A stretch of DNA of 64,000 bases, from the NCBI RefSeq assembly GCF_017916325.1, contig NC_090169.1, forward strand, positions 996,001-1,060,000, in the 5' to 3' direction. The DNA comes from Leishmania martiniquensis (Eukaryota; Euglenozoa; Kinetoplastea; Trypanosomatida; Trypanosomatidae). Made by a program: the position numbers and the translations under genes. The notes under the pieces were generated by a model. That model saw only the letters and a list, made by a program, of their open reading frames with translations, was not told where the DNA came from and did not search any database. Of the stretch, positions 11,701 to 19,100 are shown piece after piece (position 1 is the stretch's first letter; every line of letters begins with the position of its first letter).

Positions 11701-14700
11701 CTCCGCATCGCGAGCCGCCAGCGCGGCGTTGCGATTCGCGCGGAACGCGGCCACCTCCTCCGCAAGCGCCTGCGTCTCCAGCTTCTGTGCGGCCAGCGCG
11801 CTCTCAAGTGTGCTGAGCGCCCCCTCGGCCTCATCCAGTCCGTCCTTCGGTGCCAGCCGCCTCGCATACAGGGACCACATGTTCGGATAGTGATACTCCT
11901 CCACAAGTTTCGCAATGTCGTCGCTGCTTATGTCGCTGTTGTGCATCACAGTCACACTTGCCTGCAGACTACCCAGCGCAAACGTTACCGCAGAAAGGTC
12001 CTCGCGACAGACACGGCAGGCGGCGCACACATCCATCACGAAGGCGTCGTGAAGCGCGTGCGGTTTTGTCCTGACAACGGTGTCCCAATCATCACCCTCA
12101 AACACCTTCTTGTGGCGCGAAGAAGTTTGAGGCTTTGACTTATCGCTGTTGTTCGCCCGCACATCGTGCTTCTCGAGGTCAGCAACCGTGGCATCCTTCC
12201 TCTCACAAAGAGCCACCAGCGCAGCATTCTGACCCTGCACGGCCTTCAGCTGCGTCAGCAAATCCAGCAGCTCCGCCTCCAGCGCAGCGCCGTTCTCGTC
12301 GCCCACCTCCACACTCTGCGTCGCATCCTCGCGCACCTGCTGCAGCTCCTCCAGCGTCACCGCGTACAGCGGCCCGTCGGCGATCTCCTGCGGGTCCAGC
12401 GCGCGCGCCGCTGCCTCCTCCGCCGAGAGCGGCTTCGCCACCACCGGCAGCGTGCCCTCCGCATCGCGAACCGCCAGCGCGGCGTTGCGATTCGCGCGGA
12501 ACGCGGCCACCTCCTCCGCAAGCGCCTGCGCCGCCGCCCTCTGCGCCTCTAGCTCCGCCGCCAGCTGCCCCAGCGCGCTGTCCCTGTCGCGGTACTCCTC
12601 CAGCGTCACCGCGTACAGCGGCCCGTCGGCGATCTCCTGCGGGTCCAGCGCGCGCGCCGCTGCCTCCTCCGCCGAGAGCGGCTTCGCCACCACCGGCAGC
12701 GTGCCCTCCGCATCGCGAGCCGCCAGCGCGGCGTTGCGATTCGCGCGGAACGCGGCCACCTCCTCCGCAAGCGCCTGCGCCGCCGCCCTCTGCGCCTCTA
12801 GCTCCGCCGCCAGCTGCCCCAGCGCGCTGTCCCTGTCGCGGTACTCCTCCAGCGTCACCGCGTACAGCGGCCCGTCGGCGATCTCCTGCGGGTCCAGCGC
12901 GCGCGCCGCTGCCTCCTCCGCCGAGAGCGGCTTCGCCACCACCGGCAGCGTGCCCTCCGCATCGCGAGCCGCCAGCGCGGCGTTGCGATTCGCGCGGAAC
13001 GCGGCCACCTCCTCCGCAAGCGCCTGCGTCTCCAGCTTCTGTGCGGCCAGCGCGCTCTCAAGTGTGCTGAGCGCCCCCTCGGCCTCATCCAGTCCGTCCT
13101 TCGGTGCCAGCCGCCTCGCATACAGGGACCACATGTTCGGATAGTGATACTCCTCCACAAGTTTCGCAATGTCGTCGCTGCTTATGTCGCTGTTGTGCAT
13201 CACAGTCACACTTGCCTGCAGACTACCCAGCGCAAACGTTACCGCAGAAAGGTCCTCGCGACAGACACGGCAGGCGGCGCACACATCCATCACGAAGGCG
13301 TCGTGAAGCGCGTGCGGTTTTGTCCTGACAACGGTGTCCCAATCATCACCCTCAAACACCTTCTTGTGGCGCGAAGAAGTTTGAGGCTTTGACTTATCGC
13401 TGTTGTTCGCCCGCACATCGTGCTTCTCGAGGTCAGCAACCGTGGCATCCTTCCTCTCACAAAGAGCCACCAGCGCAGCATTCTGACCCTGCACGGCCTT
13501 CAGCTGCGTCAGCAAATCCAGCAGCTCCGCCTCCAGCGCAGCGCCGTTCTCGTCGCCCACCTCCACACTCTGCGTCGCATCCTCGCGCACCTGCTGCAGC
13601 TCCTCCAGCGTCACCGCGTACAGCGGCCCGTCGGCGATCTCCTGCGGGTCCAGCGCGCGCGCCGCTGCCTCCTCCGCCGAGAGCGGCTTCGCCACCACCG
13701 GCAGCGTGCCCTCCGCATCGCGAACCGCCAGCGCGGCGTTGCGATTCGCGCGGAACGCGGCCACCTCCTCCGCAAGCGCCTGCGCCGCCGCCCTCTGCGC
13801 CTCTAGCTCCGCCGCCAGCTGCCCCAGCGCGCTGTCCCTGTCGCGGTACTCCTCCAGCGTCACCGCGTACAGCGGCCCGTCGGCGATCTCCTGCGGGTCC
13901 AGCGCGCGCGCCGCTGCCTCCTCCGCCGAGAGCGGCTTCGCCACCACCGGCAGCGTGCCCTCCGCATCGCGAGCCGCCAGCGCGGCGTTGCGATTCGCGC
14001 GGAACGCGGCCACCTCCTCCGCAAGCCTTTTATTTTGATCTTCGCATGCTTTTAGTTGGCATAGAGTAGACAGGTTGCTTTGGACGACTTCTAAGTATTC
14101 GTGCATAGTTATTGAGTACAGTGGTTCTATGTCGATTGTTTCTGGGGGTATCGGTTGTTGCGATGCCGTCTCTGGAGCGGTATGATGATTGTGGACTGTC
14201 AGAGCCTCAGCGGCTTCGCGCTCAGCGAGGGCTGAATTTCGTTTAGCCCTGAATGACCGGAGCTCTGCTAGCTGTTTTTCGGTGAGGCTGCTGAGGGCCT
14301 TTACGGTGGTTTCTGAGGTAGTGAGCTGCATGAAGATATCAATGAGCTCGCCTTCGAGAGCGCAGAGGTCCTCGTGCGATGTTTTTTCTCTGGCTGCCGC
14401 AGTGTTTTGTAAATTTCTGATATGGCCAATGTGCTGCGCGCACTGCTGCTCGTACTCCTTTAAACGGTAGCTCATTTCTTCAGTCTTTGATTTTTCCTCC
14501 AGAAGCGCTGCCTGGGCACCGTCAGCTACCCCCTTCTGATGCAGGTACTCATCAATGGTAACAGCGTAGAGTGAGGCCTGCGTCGTGTCAGCTGTCAAAA
14601 CAAGGTTGTGGCGAAAGCGAGCTTGTTGAACTAGTTGCGAGTGCAAACGGTTACCTTCTAGTTCTTTCTCTTGCTGATCCGCGAGGTCCTTCAGCTTTGC

Positions 14701-16071
14701 AACAATATCGCGCAGGCGACTAATCTCGGTCTTCCGCTCATCGTGCTCTTTCTGAGCCACTGTCATCTGTTTCTTCAATTCGGCAGCAGATTTGTCGAGA
14801 GTGTACTGTAGCGAACGGTTCTCGTTATTGAGCTTGTCAAGCAGCATGAGCAAGTCACCGATTTCGCTCTCATACGCGTCTCTGTCGTTGCTAAAAGCGG
14901 TATCCGGCATGCTCTCGATGAATTCGTCGAAGTAAAAACCTTCGTGCTTTCCTGTTGGAATCCCGAAAGCGTGCTCGAGGTCTTCGATTGCCCTGTCAAG
15001 GCCAGATTTGGTTCCCGTAGGCTCCTCGTGAAGGCGGTGTATGGATGGAAACGCATACTTTGCTATTCTGGCATCGATCTCCTTAGGGGCTACTGATGCT
15101 GGATGGTTGACAGAGAACATTGCGGAAAGATGGCTCCCACATGCTCTCAGTTTCAGGTTTGTCACGCACTGAATAGGAACGCGGCATGCGAACGCAGCCT
15201 CAGCGGCAAAGATAGATTTCGTCTCCTCAGGCTTGTGGCGCAGCAAGGTATCTCCGTCATTCCAAGGAAAAGTGATCGCATGATCAGTCACTACCAATGC
15301 CACGCTTTTGTCCCACAGCTGCTCAAATTCCCAAGTTTCTAACCCTTCTTGTTTTTCCTGGAGAAGCGAGCCGCACTCGCACTCTTCAGAAAGTTGAGCT
15401 GGCCTTGTTACATTTCCCAGGAGCTTCAGCTGCTCCTCGAGGGCGCGAATCTGAAGTCGCAGGTCAGTGATTTCGATGTCTGCTGCCTGATAAGTGGCGC
15501 GCAGTTCGACAAGCTCGTCGTTGAGCTGGCTGCGGCTGCGAGTCGCCGCTTTCTCAATAGAGTCTAGCTCCTCTGAGGAGAGAAAGAGAGACGAAATTTT
15601 CTTCTGCGAGATCACTTGCAGAATAGAGCTGCAGAGAATTGCCACTGAAGACGACGCCGGGGTGAACTGCTGGACGTTTACGTCGAGAGTCGATGAAGCC
15701 TTCATTCGCTCTACATCAGCTAACAACGATCGAGAATGATTTCGATGTTTGCCAATTATAGCAAGGCATTCCGACAGCTCCTGTGACGTTCGCTTCTTCT
15801 CTTCCTCAGAGGTTTCAGGGTTCTGAGAGTCGATGCGCTCTCGAATGGCAAGAAGACGCGCTTGGTAGTTCTTAGCCTCAACTTTCGAAGCAGCAGCTTC
15901 ACTCTCCAGCTTCGCAATCGATGCTTTATCCACTAGCGCTCCCACCCATTCCCTGATCACGCACACACGGCCATCAGCACATGTGACTCTACCGATGCCC
16001 CAGAGCCAGTTCCTCTTAGCGTCCAGGAACTCATAGGAGACAACAGACCCTTCGAGAGGAATAGGGGTCAT
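2701..16071 (-). CDS. Giant repetitive coiled-coil protein with FAZ-like domains
   Basis: 4456 residues, ATG at 16071, stop TAG at 2703-2701. Residues 1-35 form a small glycine/tryptophan-containing segment (YEFLDAKRNWLWGIGRV). Coiled coil follows, then a globular domain at about 262-355 with diagnostic WNDGD. More coiled coil leads to a repeat array at about 682-3830, built from an 83-residue unit and five 193-residue inserts carrying the same globular domain (FEGDDW ... DGLDEAE). The C-terminal 620 residues are unbroken charged heptad coiled coil. There is no motor domain, signal peptide or membrane segment. The domain and layout (globular domain, long repeats, coiled coil) recall FAZ1-type proteins of the flagellum attachment zone, so a filamentous cytoskeletal role is likely but inferred. 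The array is about 70% GC, far above the flanks. It is the first gene of the minus-strand unit. Confidence 0.85.
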   Translation of the reverse strand: MTPIPLEGSVVSYEFLDAKRNWLWGIGRVTCADGRVCVIREWVGALVDKASIAKLESEAAASKVEAKNYQARLLAIRERIDSQNPETSEEEKKRTSQELSECLAIIGKHRNHSRSLLADVERMKASSTLDVNVQQFTPASSSVAILCSSILQVISQKKISSLFLSSEELDSIEKAATRSRSQLNDELVELRATYQAADIEITDLRLQIRALEEQLKLLGNVTRPAQLSEECECGSLLQEKQEGLETWEFEQLWDKSVALVVTDHAITFPWNDGDTLLRHKPEETKSIFAAEAAFACRVPIQCVTNLKLRACGSHLSAMFSVNHPASVAPKEIDARIAKYAFPSIHRLHEEPTGTKSGLDRAIEDLEHAFGIPTGKHEGFYFDEFIESMPDTAFSNDRDAYESEIGDLLMLLDKLNNENRSLQYTLDKSAAELKKQMTVAQKEHDERKTEISRLRDIVAKLKDLADQQEKELEGNRLHSQLVQQARFRHNLVLTADTTQASLYAVTIDEYLHQKGVADGAQAALLEEKSKTEEMSYRLKEYEQQCAQHIGHIRNLQNTAAAREKTSHEDLCALEGELIDIFMQLTTSETTVKALSSLTEKQLAELRSFRAKRNSALAEREAAEALTVHNHHTAPETASQQPIPPETIDIEPLYSITMHEYLEVVQSNLSTLCQLKACEDQNKRLAEEVAAFRANRNAALAARDAEGTLPVVAKPLSAEEAAARALDPQEIADGPLYAVTLEEYRDRDSALGQLAAELEAQRAAAQALAEEVAAFRANRNAALAVRDAEGTLPVVAKPLSAEEAAARALDPQEIADGPLYAVTLEELQQVREDATQSVEVGDENGAALEAELLDLLTQLKAVQGQNAALVALCERKDATVADLEKHDVRANNSDKSKPQTSSRHKKVFEGDDWDTVVRTKPHALHDAFVMDVCAACRVCREDLSAVTFALGSLQASVTVMHNSDISSDDIAKLVEEYHYPNMWSLYARRLAPKDGLDEAEGALSTLESALAAQKLETQALAEEVAAFRANRNAALAARDAEGTLPVVAKPLSAEEAAARALDPQEIADGPLYAVTLEEYRDRDSALGQLAAELEAQRAAAQALAEEVAAFRANRNAALAARDAEGTLPVVAKPLSAEEAAARALDPQEIADGPLYAVTLEEYRDRDSALGQLAAELEAQRAAAQALAEEVAAFRANRNAALAVRDAEGTLPVVAKPLSAEEAAARALDPQEIADGPLYAVTLEELQQVREDATQSVEVGDENGAALEAELLDLLTQLKAVQGQNAALVALCERKDATVADLEKHDVRANNSDKSKPQTSSRHKKVFEGDDWDTVVRTKPHALHDAFVMDVCAACRVCREDLSAVTFALGSLQASVTVMHNSDISSDDIAKLVEEYHYPNMWSLYARRLAPKDGLDEAEGALSTLESALAAQKLETQALAEEVAAFRANRNAALAARDAEGTLPVVAKPLSAEEAAARALDPQEIADGPLYAVTLEEYRDRDSALGQLAAELEAQRAAAQALAEEVAAFRANRNAALAVRDAEGTLPVVAKPLSAEEAAARALDPQEIADGPLYAVTLEEYRDRDSALGQLAAELEAQRAAAQALAEEVAAFRANRNAALAVRDAEGTLPVVAKPLSAEEAAARALDPQEIADGPLYAVTLEEYRDRDSALGQLAAELEAQRAAAQALAEEVAAFRANRNAALAARDAEGTLPVVAKPLSAEEAAARALDPQEIADGPLYAVTLEELQQVREDATQSVEVGDENGAALEAELLDLLTQLKAVQGQNAALVALCERKDATVADLEKHDVRANNSDKSKPQTSSRHKKVFEGDDWDTVVRTKPHALHDAFVMDVCAACRVCREDLSAVTFALGSLQASVTVMHNSDISSDDIAKLVEEYHYPNMWSLYARRLAPKDGLDEAEGALSTLESALAAQKLETQALAEEVAAFRANRNAALAARDAEGTLPVVAKPLSAEEAAARALDPQEIADGPLYAVTLEEYRDRDSALGQLAAELEAQRAAAQALAEEVAAFRANRNAALAVRDAEGTLPVVAKPLSAEEAAARALDPQEIADGPLYAVTLEEYRDRDSALGQLAAELEAQRAAAQALAEEVAAFRANRNAALAVRDAEGTLPVVAKPLSAEEAAARALDPQEIADGPLYAVTLEEYRDRDSALGQLAAELEAQRAAAQALAEEVAAFRANRNAALAARDAEGTLPVVAKPLSAEEAAARALDPQEIADGPLYAVTLEEYRDRDSALGQLAAELEAQRAAAQALAEEVAAFRANRNAALAVRDAEGTLPVVAKPLSAEEAAARALDPQEIADGPLYAVTLEEYRDRDSALGQLAAELEAQRAAAQALAEEVAAFRANRNAALAVRDAEGTLPVVAKPLSAEEAAARALDPQEIADGPLYAVTLEEYRDRDSALGQLAAELEAQRAAAQALAEEVAAFRANRNAALAARDAEGTLPVVAKPLSAEEAAARALDPQEIADGPLYAVTLEEYRDRDSALGQLAAELEAQRAAAQALAEEVAAFRANRNAALAVRDAEGTLPVVAKPLSAEEAAARALDPQEIADGPLYAVTLEEYRDRDSALGQLAAELEAQRAAAQALAEEVAAFRANRNAALAVRDAEGTLPVVAKPLSAEEAAARALDPQEIADGPLYAVTLEELQQVREDATQSVEVGDENGAALEAELLDLLTQLKAVQGQNAALVALCERKDATVADLEKHDVRANNSDKSKPQTSSRHKKVFEGDDWDTVVRTKPHALHDAFVMDVCAACRVCREDLSAVTFALGSLQASVTVMHNSDISSDDIAKLVEEYHYPNMWSLYARRLAPKDGLDEAEGALSTLESALAAQKLETQALAEEVAAFRANRNAALAARDAEGTLPVVAKPLSAEEAAARALDPQEIADGPLYAVTLEEYRDRDSALGQLAAELEAQRAAAQALAEEVAAFRANRNAALAVRDAEGTLPVVAKPLSAEEAAARALDPQEIADGPLYAVTLEEYRDRDSALGQLAAELEAQRAAAQALAEEVAAFRANRNAALAVRDAEGTLPVVAKPLSAEEAAARALDPQEIADGPLYAVTLEEYRDRDSALGQLAAELEAQRAAAQALAEEVAAFRANRNAALAARDAEGTLPVVAKPLSAEEAAARALDPQEIADGPLYAVTLEEYRDRDSALGQLAAELEAQRAAAQALAEEVAAFRANRNAALAVRDAEGTLPVVAKPLSAEEAAARALDPQEIADGPLYAVTLEEYRDRDSALGQLAAELEAQRAAAQALAEEVAAFRANRNAALAVRDAEGTLPVVAKPLSAEEAAARALDPQEIADGPLYAVTLEEYRDRDSALGQLAAELEAQRAAAQALAEEVAAFRANRNAALAARDAEGTLPVVAKPLSAEEAAARALDPQEIADGPLYAVTLEEYRDRDSALGQLAAELEAQRAAAQALAEEVAAFRANRNAALAVRDAEGTLPVVAKPLSAEEAAARALDPQEIADGPLYAVTLEELQQVREDATQSVEVGDENGAALEAELLDLLTQLKAVQGQNAALVALCERKDATVADLEKHDVRANNSDKSKPQTSSRHKKVFEGDDWDTVVRTKPHALHDAFVMDVCAACRVCREDLSAVTFALGSLQASVTVMHNSDISSDDIAKLVEEYHYPNMWSLYARRLAPKDGLDEAEGALSTLESALAAQKLETQALAEEVAAFRANRNAALAARDAEGTLPVVAKPLSAEEAAARALDPQEIADGPLYAVTLEEYRDRDSALGQLAAELEAQRAAAQALAEEVAAFRANRNAALAARDAEGTLPVVAKPLSAEEAAARALDPQEIADGPLYAVTLEEYRDKNSELKCLTASPGGKQAEKTCAVILGSDADREAFGKLLAEVSAFRRKRIETLACRQAYFTSAEGVEVVDGLSEGADVPVPPAIIDEEPLFCVMLEELRRQRELNAEMRVNMGALAERIRATVDPELLVGDVGEDVVSYLEALLKALEESRGAERAARDLAEERGYELSQMQKVFKNEEERLNSDLEDAREEVERLQRELDLLTDKLDEACRLFGDADAVNAEGVAKLEAFADVLAAARDAEKEAMEQLEAKESELEELRTVLKATVAREEALESLEDEVSLLQKEKEIIETELGAAQKEISDLRHDLRAAEDRAEDKAREVDRMALDLDTLNIRIKDLVEELQEKTDQYNQVIKDLDDFARDQSRGDEKELLQRLAAREQELFELLEARRGENDEHEKQVGVLQDQINRLRDQTDQDNTLHNGLQDELARLRKLLADRESALREKTAENESLRDDIEGMIDEHEVQIREMELELEGKSKEVSDALERLEEMSSMVQEAREGEESALRLRADSDAEVFRLQKELDKVKQLQSAMAESEDDNGRLLAQMLDTEGQLRVAEATIRKKDAEVAEAEKGWRAKLNEAESLNLDLRRLLKRTMAALSKSRDTMGSSAGALDAFRDELKPMLQ
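5020..5598 (-). repeat. Composite block 1: insert with FAZ-like domain
   Basis: A 579-bp insert (193 aa) replaces the EYRD-to-AAAQ part of a repeat unit. It starts ELQQVRED, has a coiled stretch, a basic linker (SDKSKPQTSSRHKK), the globular domain (FEGDDW to DGLDEAE, about 5075-5360) and ends KLETQ. The protein sequence is the same in all five blocks. Confidence 0.9.
7519..8097 (-). repeat. Composite block 2: insert with FAZ-like domain
   Basis: Identical copy of block 1, displaced by 2499 bp. That equals one 756-bp composite unit plus seven 249-bp units. Confidence 0.9.
10267..10845 (-). repeat. Composite block 3: insert with FAZ-like domain
   Basis: Identical copy, displaced by 2748 bp from block 2 (756 bp plus eight 249-bp units). 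Confidence 0.9.
11770..12348 (-). repeat. Composite block 4: insert with FAZ-like domain
   Basis: Identical copy, displaced by 1503 bp from block 3 (756 bp plus three 249-bp units). Confidence 0.9.
13024..13602 (-). repeat. Composite block 5: insert with FAZ-like domain
   Basis: Identical copy, displaced by 1254 bp from block 4 (756 bp plus two 249-bp units). This is the block nearest the protein N-terminus. Confidence 0.9.
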
Positions 16072-16129
16072 TCTCGCTAGATCTACAGAAAGTCTCTCTA
16101 AGCAAAGTTGAGTCGCAAATGATAATCAC

Positions 16130-16131
16130 CT
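16130..16131 (-). promoter_or_regulatory. Possible spliced-leader acceptor for the giant gene
   Basis: On the minus strand a pyrimidine-rich stretch (about 16160-16132, ending CCCCCTTCCTGAG) leads to an AG about 60 nt before the ATG. Other AGs lie closer to the start, so the exact site is uncertain. Confidence 0.3.
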
Positions 16132-19100
16132 CAGGAAGGGGGTATAGAGTGTGTGTGAGGAACACTACAATGCCTCGAGTTTTTTTCGTAAGCAACTTTC
16201 GATAGTTACGATCGAAGCGTGCGCAGATCATGAGAGCGCCAGAATGGGCCCTTTTCCGCAAGCTTCTTAACCCCTACACGCCTCACACAGAAAAGCACAC
16301 GTCCGAAACCATGAAAGATACTCTACGTTTTCGACTTCTTGAAGCTGTTGAGTAGTTCACGTTATCTACTAGTCACGGAAAGGATGTTCAAGTATCCTTG
16401 GGAAACTTTGACCAGTACACGCTTCGCACAGTAGAAAATAGGGGAGTTAATAGAAAGTAGTAGCTCAGTGAAAAAAGAGAATGACGAGTAAAGCAGAGAA
16501 TGGCAAAGCAAACACGCGAAAAAAAAATAGCTTTGTCACAGGGATCACTACAAAGCAGCAGTGATCCACGCTGAGAATGTAAAGAAGGCCCAAGAACCGC
16601 GCAAATTCTCAACAAACGAAAAACTATACCCTGTTGGTTTGGTGGTTGTTGACGCTTTCGTGAGTGGGCCGGTCCTATTAGCGCAGTGCAAAGTCCTGGA
16701 AGGTAAGGCTTGAAAAGGCGTTCGAAAAAACATGCAGATGTGCGCTCAATGCAGCTTTTTTTTCCCGTTCGTGTGAGAAGGGGGAACGTTTGAACGAAGG
16801 TGGAACGCGCATTCAGCAAGAAAAAGTAGAAGATGGTATAGATTTAGCCGCTCGAAGTCTTTAATCTCAACATCAGTGGCATCGAGTCTGCCTCGCAACT
16901 AGGATGTTCGACGCTATGGTACGATAACGGAGTCTGTCCGCATGCAAGGCAACTCATTCTTTTTTCTTTCGAGGCAGATATGGCGCTTTGAGACTACAAC
17001 GATAACCTTTCGCAGAAGAGGCCGAAAAACGCGTAGATGGTTTCCCGGTATCGCAAAAAAACTGCAGCGCGCCCTTTCTGAAGGTGCCTATCCCATTGCT
17101 TTGTTTTTTTTTTCTTCTTCGCAGTAGGGGTAATGCAGTAACGGTACACGGAAATGACACCCTTGGAGCTCCTTAACTCTAACAGAAAGTCGTTACAGGG
17201 GGGTGCTAGTTATATTCGCTGTGATAATCAGGCGAAGTGCAAGCTCAGGTAACTTTATGTGCGTGTCATCTTGCTTGTCAATGTCGTTGCAACCAAGGAA
17301 CGAGCTCTTGTCGAAGAATGCAGCGTTAAGCACTTGCTGCTGACAATGAGAGCTTGCTCTGACAGATCCCATAGTGCCAACAGAGACTCTTCACAGGAAG
17401 CGACGGACTCTTAATTCTATGAAACATACGCACCGTTCGTTCGTCTGAGAGCACAAGTAGCTACCTGGAGTGTTGCAACTTAAGCAAAGCCCCCATTAAA
17501 AATCGATGCCTCACAATCCTTTGAGCACTTGAAAGCTGTGGATAGCTTTCAGGTTCGGCAAGTAGACCGCGCAAATGATGAGGTGCTAGTAGAGGGCTTT
17601 TCCAATGGAGTGCTCAACGTACCTCCAACTGGACGCCGTGAGAGGTGTTCGCCTCTCCTTTTGTGCCCTGAGTTTCATCTGCTGCGACGGCTACACTCTC
17701 CCAGTGGCACCAACGTGCGGCAAGCCTTGTCATGAGAGCCAATCTGAACAGAAGCTCCAGATTAGCAGCAGATGAGTCGGCATCTTCGATGAAGCGCCCT
17801 TGAAGCTGCTTAAGCAACAAGTTCGTATCGGAGCTAGGTGCATCATCTCGGTCTTGGCAGGGCACGGAAACTCAAAAGCAGCAAAGACTCGATGAAAACC
17901 TGTTACCTGCACTTTCGACGGCTCATCATCGGTTGCGCCAAGTGTTCAACAAAGCCGCAGAGCTGTAGACCCCCTGGTACAGACTCATTGTCCCTTCTCC
18001 TGACAATCTAAATTTAAAAAAACCTCCTGGATCCAGTAGTTCAGAAACATCCTATGAAGGTACACCTTACTGTGTCACCAGAATGCTCGAACGATGCCTT
18101 GGGCGACTCAGATAATCAGCATAGAGGTAGCACCACAAAATAAAGTACTTTTGCGCAGAAGCCTGCGCTCCCACAGAGGAGGGGCATTGTGAGGGCGTGC
18201 AACGGAAAACAAACAGTTGCGAGGCCTTGGCGATAGGTCTAAACATCCGCATTTCCTTCTCTTTTATCCACATTCACGGCATGCCATATGATCAGCTCAG
18301 AAGGAATAGTTCGGAGGTACTCTTCTCACTCATATTCCTTCGTCCCCTCATTAAGCTGCAGAAAAGGGCCACCGCTTGTACATTCCATAACTTACACAAC
18401 ATGCTCGACTTCAGTTCTCTTGACGTATGTGCCACCGCCTCTGCAAGTTGACAGAATGGATAGGAAGGCTCAGCTTTCTTCGGTGATGCAAGGCGCTCAT
18501 CATTTCTCGGCATCCCTGGAAGTAGCAAGCTCGATTTCGCACCTGTAGCATCAGAGCACCGAAGCAAAGAGCACTGCAGCGGGCTGTGGTGCAGGAGTTG
18601 TACATAAGGATGCTGTTTCCCGAGTCGTCCCTTGGCAGACCATGCTCGGCGCACAGGATTGCTTAAAGGCAAGACAGGCTTCACTCTCTAGACGCCGACT
18701 AGGTCCTTTGATTTTATACACCTCAGCTGTGCATTACAGGAAGCTTACATGCAAGGTTGAACTCAAGACTTAACTGCAACGGGTCTCAGTCGACGTCAGT
18801 ATTTCACCTGTCATGATGCAACTGGAAGAAGCTCCGTGCACGGCCATTTCGATCGCTTCAGAAGACTAGAAGAAGAGGATAATTATATTCTAAGTCTTCG
18901 ATGTAAGTGTCGAAGTTGGCCTGCGCCTTTCCTCTGAAGATACTCAGCAAGTAAAAGCAACAAGTAGCAATAACTTTTTTTCCTGTCGAATCTCGGCTGT
19001 TCAACACAAGTTCAACTCGGCCGGTTACTTGCCCACCACAGGATGAGAGGCAGATACATCCACTCATTGTAGTGACGCTCCTGTTCAGCCCCCCCCAACA

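Larger units (their letters stand above)
4581..14026 (-). repeat. Tandem array of 249-bp coding repeats
   Basis: The unit is 249 bp (83 aa). Its core includes AAFRANRNAALA, RDAEGTLPVV, EIADGPLYAVTLE and EYRDRDSALGQLAAE. I count 28 copies of the 53-residue core between these limits. By eye the copies are identical except for one transition that makes Ala or Val before RDAEG. Both edges are sharp: homology stops at 14026 and at 4581. The period is a multiple of three, so copy-number change keeps the frame. Confidence 0.95.

Noticed and set aside
4581..14026. CRISPR-like or satellite interpretation of the direct repeats
   Set aside because: The repeat is 249 bp, coding, contiguous without unique spacers, and sits inside one open frame of a eukaryotic gene.
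5385..14069. Long plus-strand open frames (226 to 809 codons) opposite the giant gene
   Set aside because: They exist only because a GC-rich repeat whose length is a multiple of three keeps all frames open. Their products are Pro/Ala/Arg-rich or Ser/Ala-rich low complexity, on the wrong strand, with no trans-splice signal.
2701..16071. Identification of the giant protein as a K39-type kinesin
   Set aside because: Leishmania K39 kinesins also have long coiled-coil repeats, but no kinesin motor motif (GxxxxGKT/S, switch regions) is present at either end.
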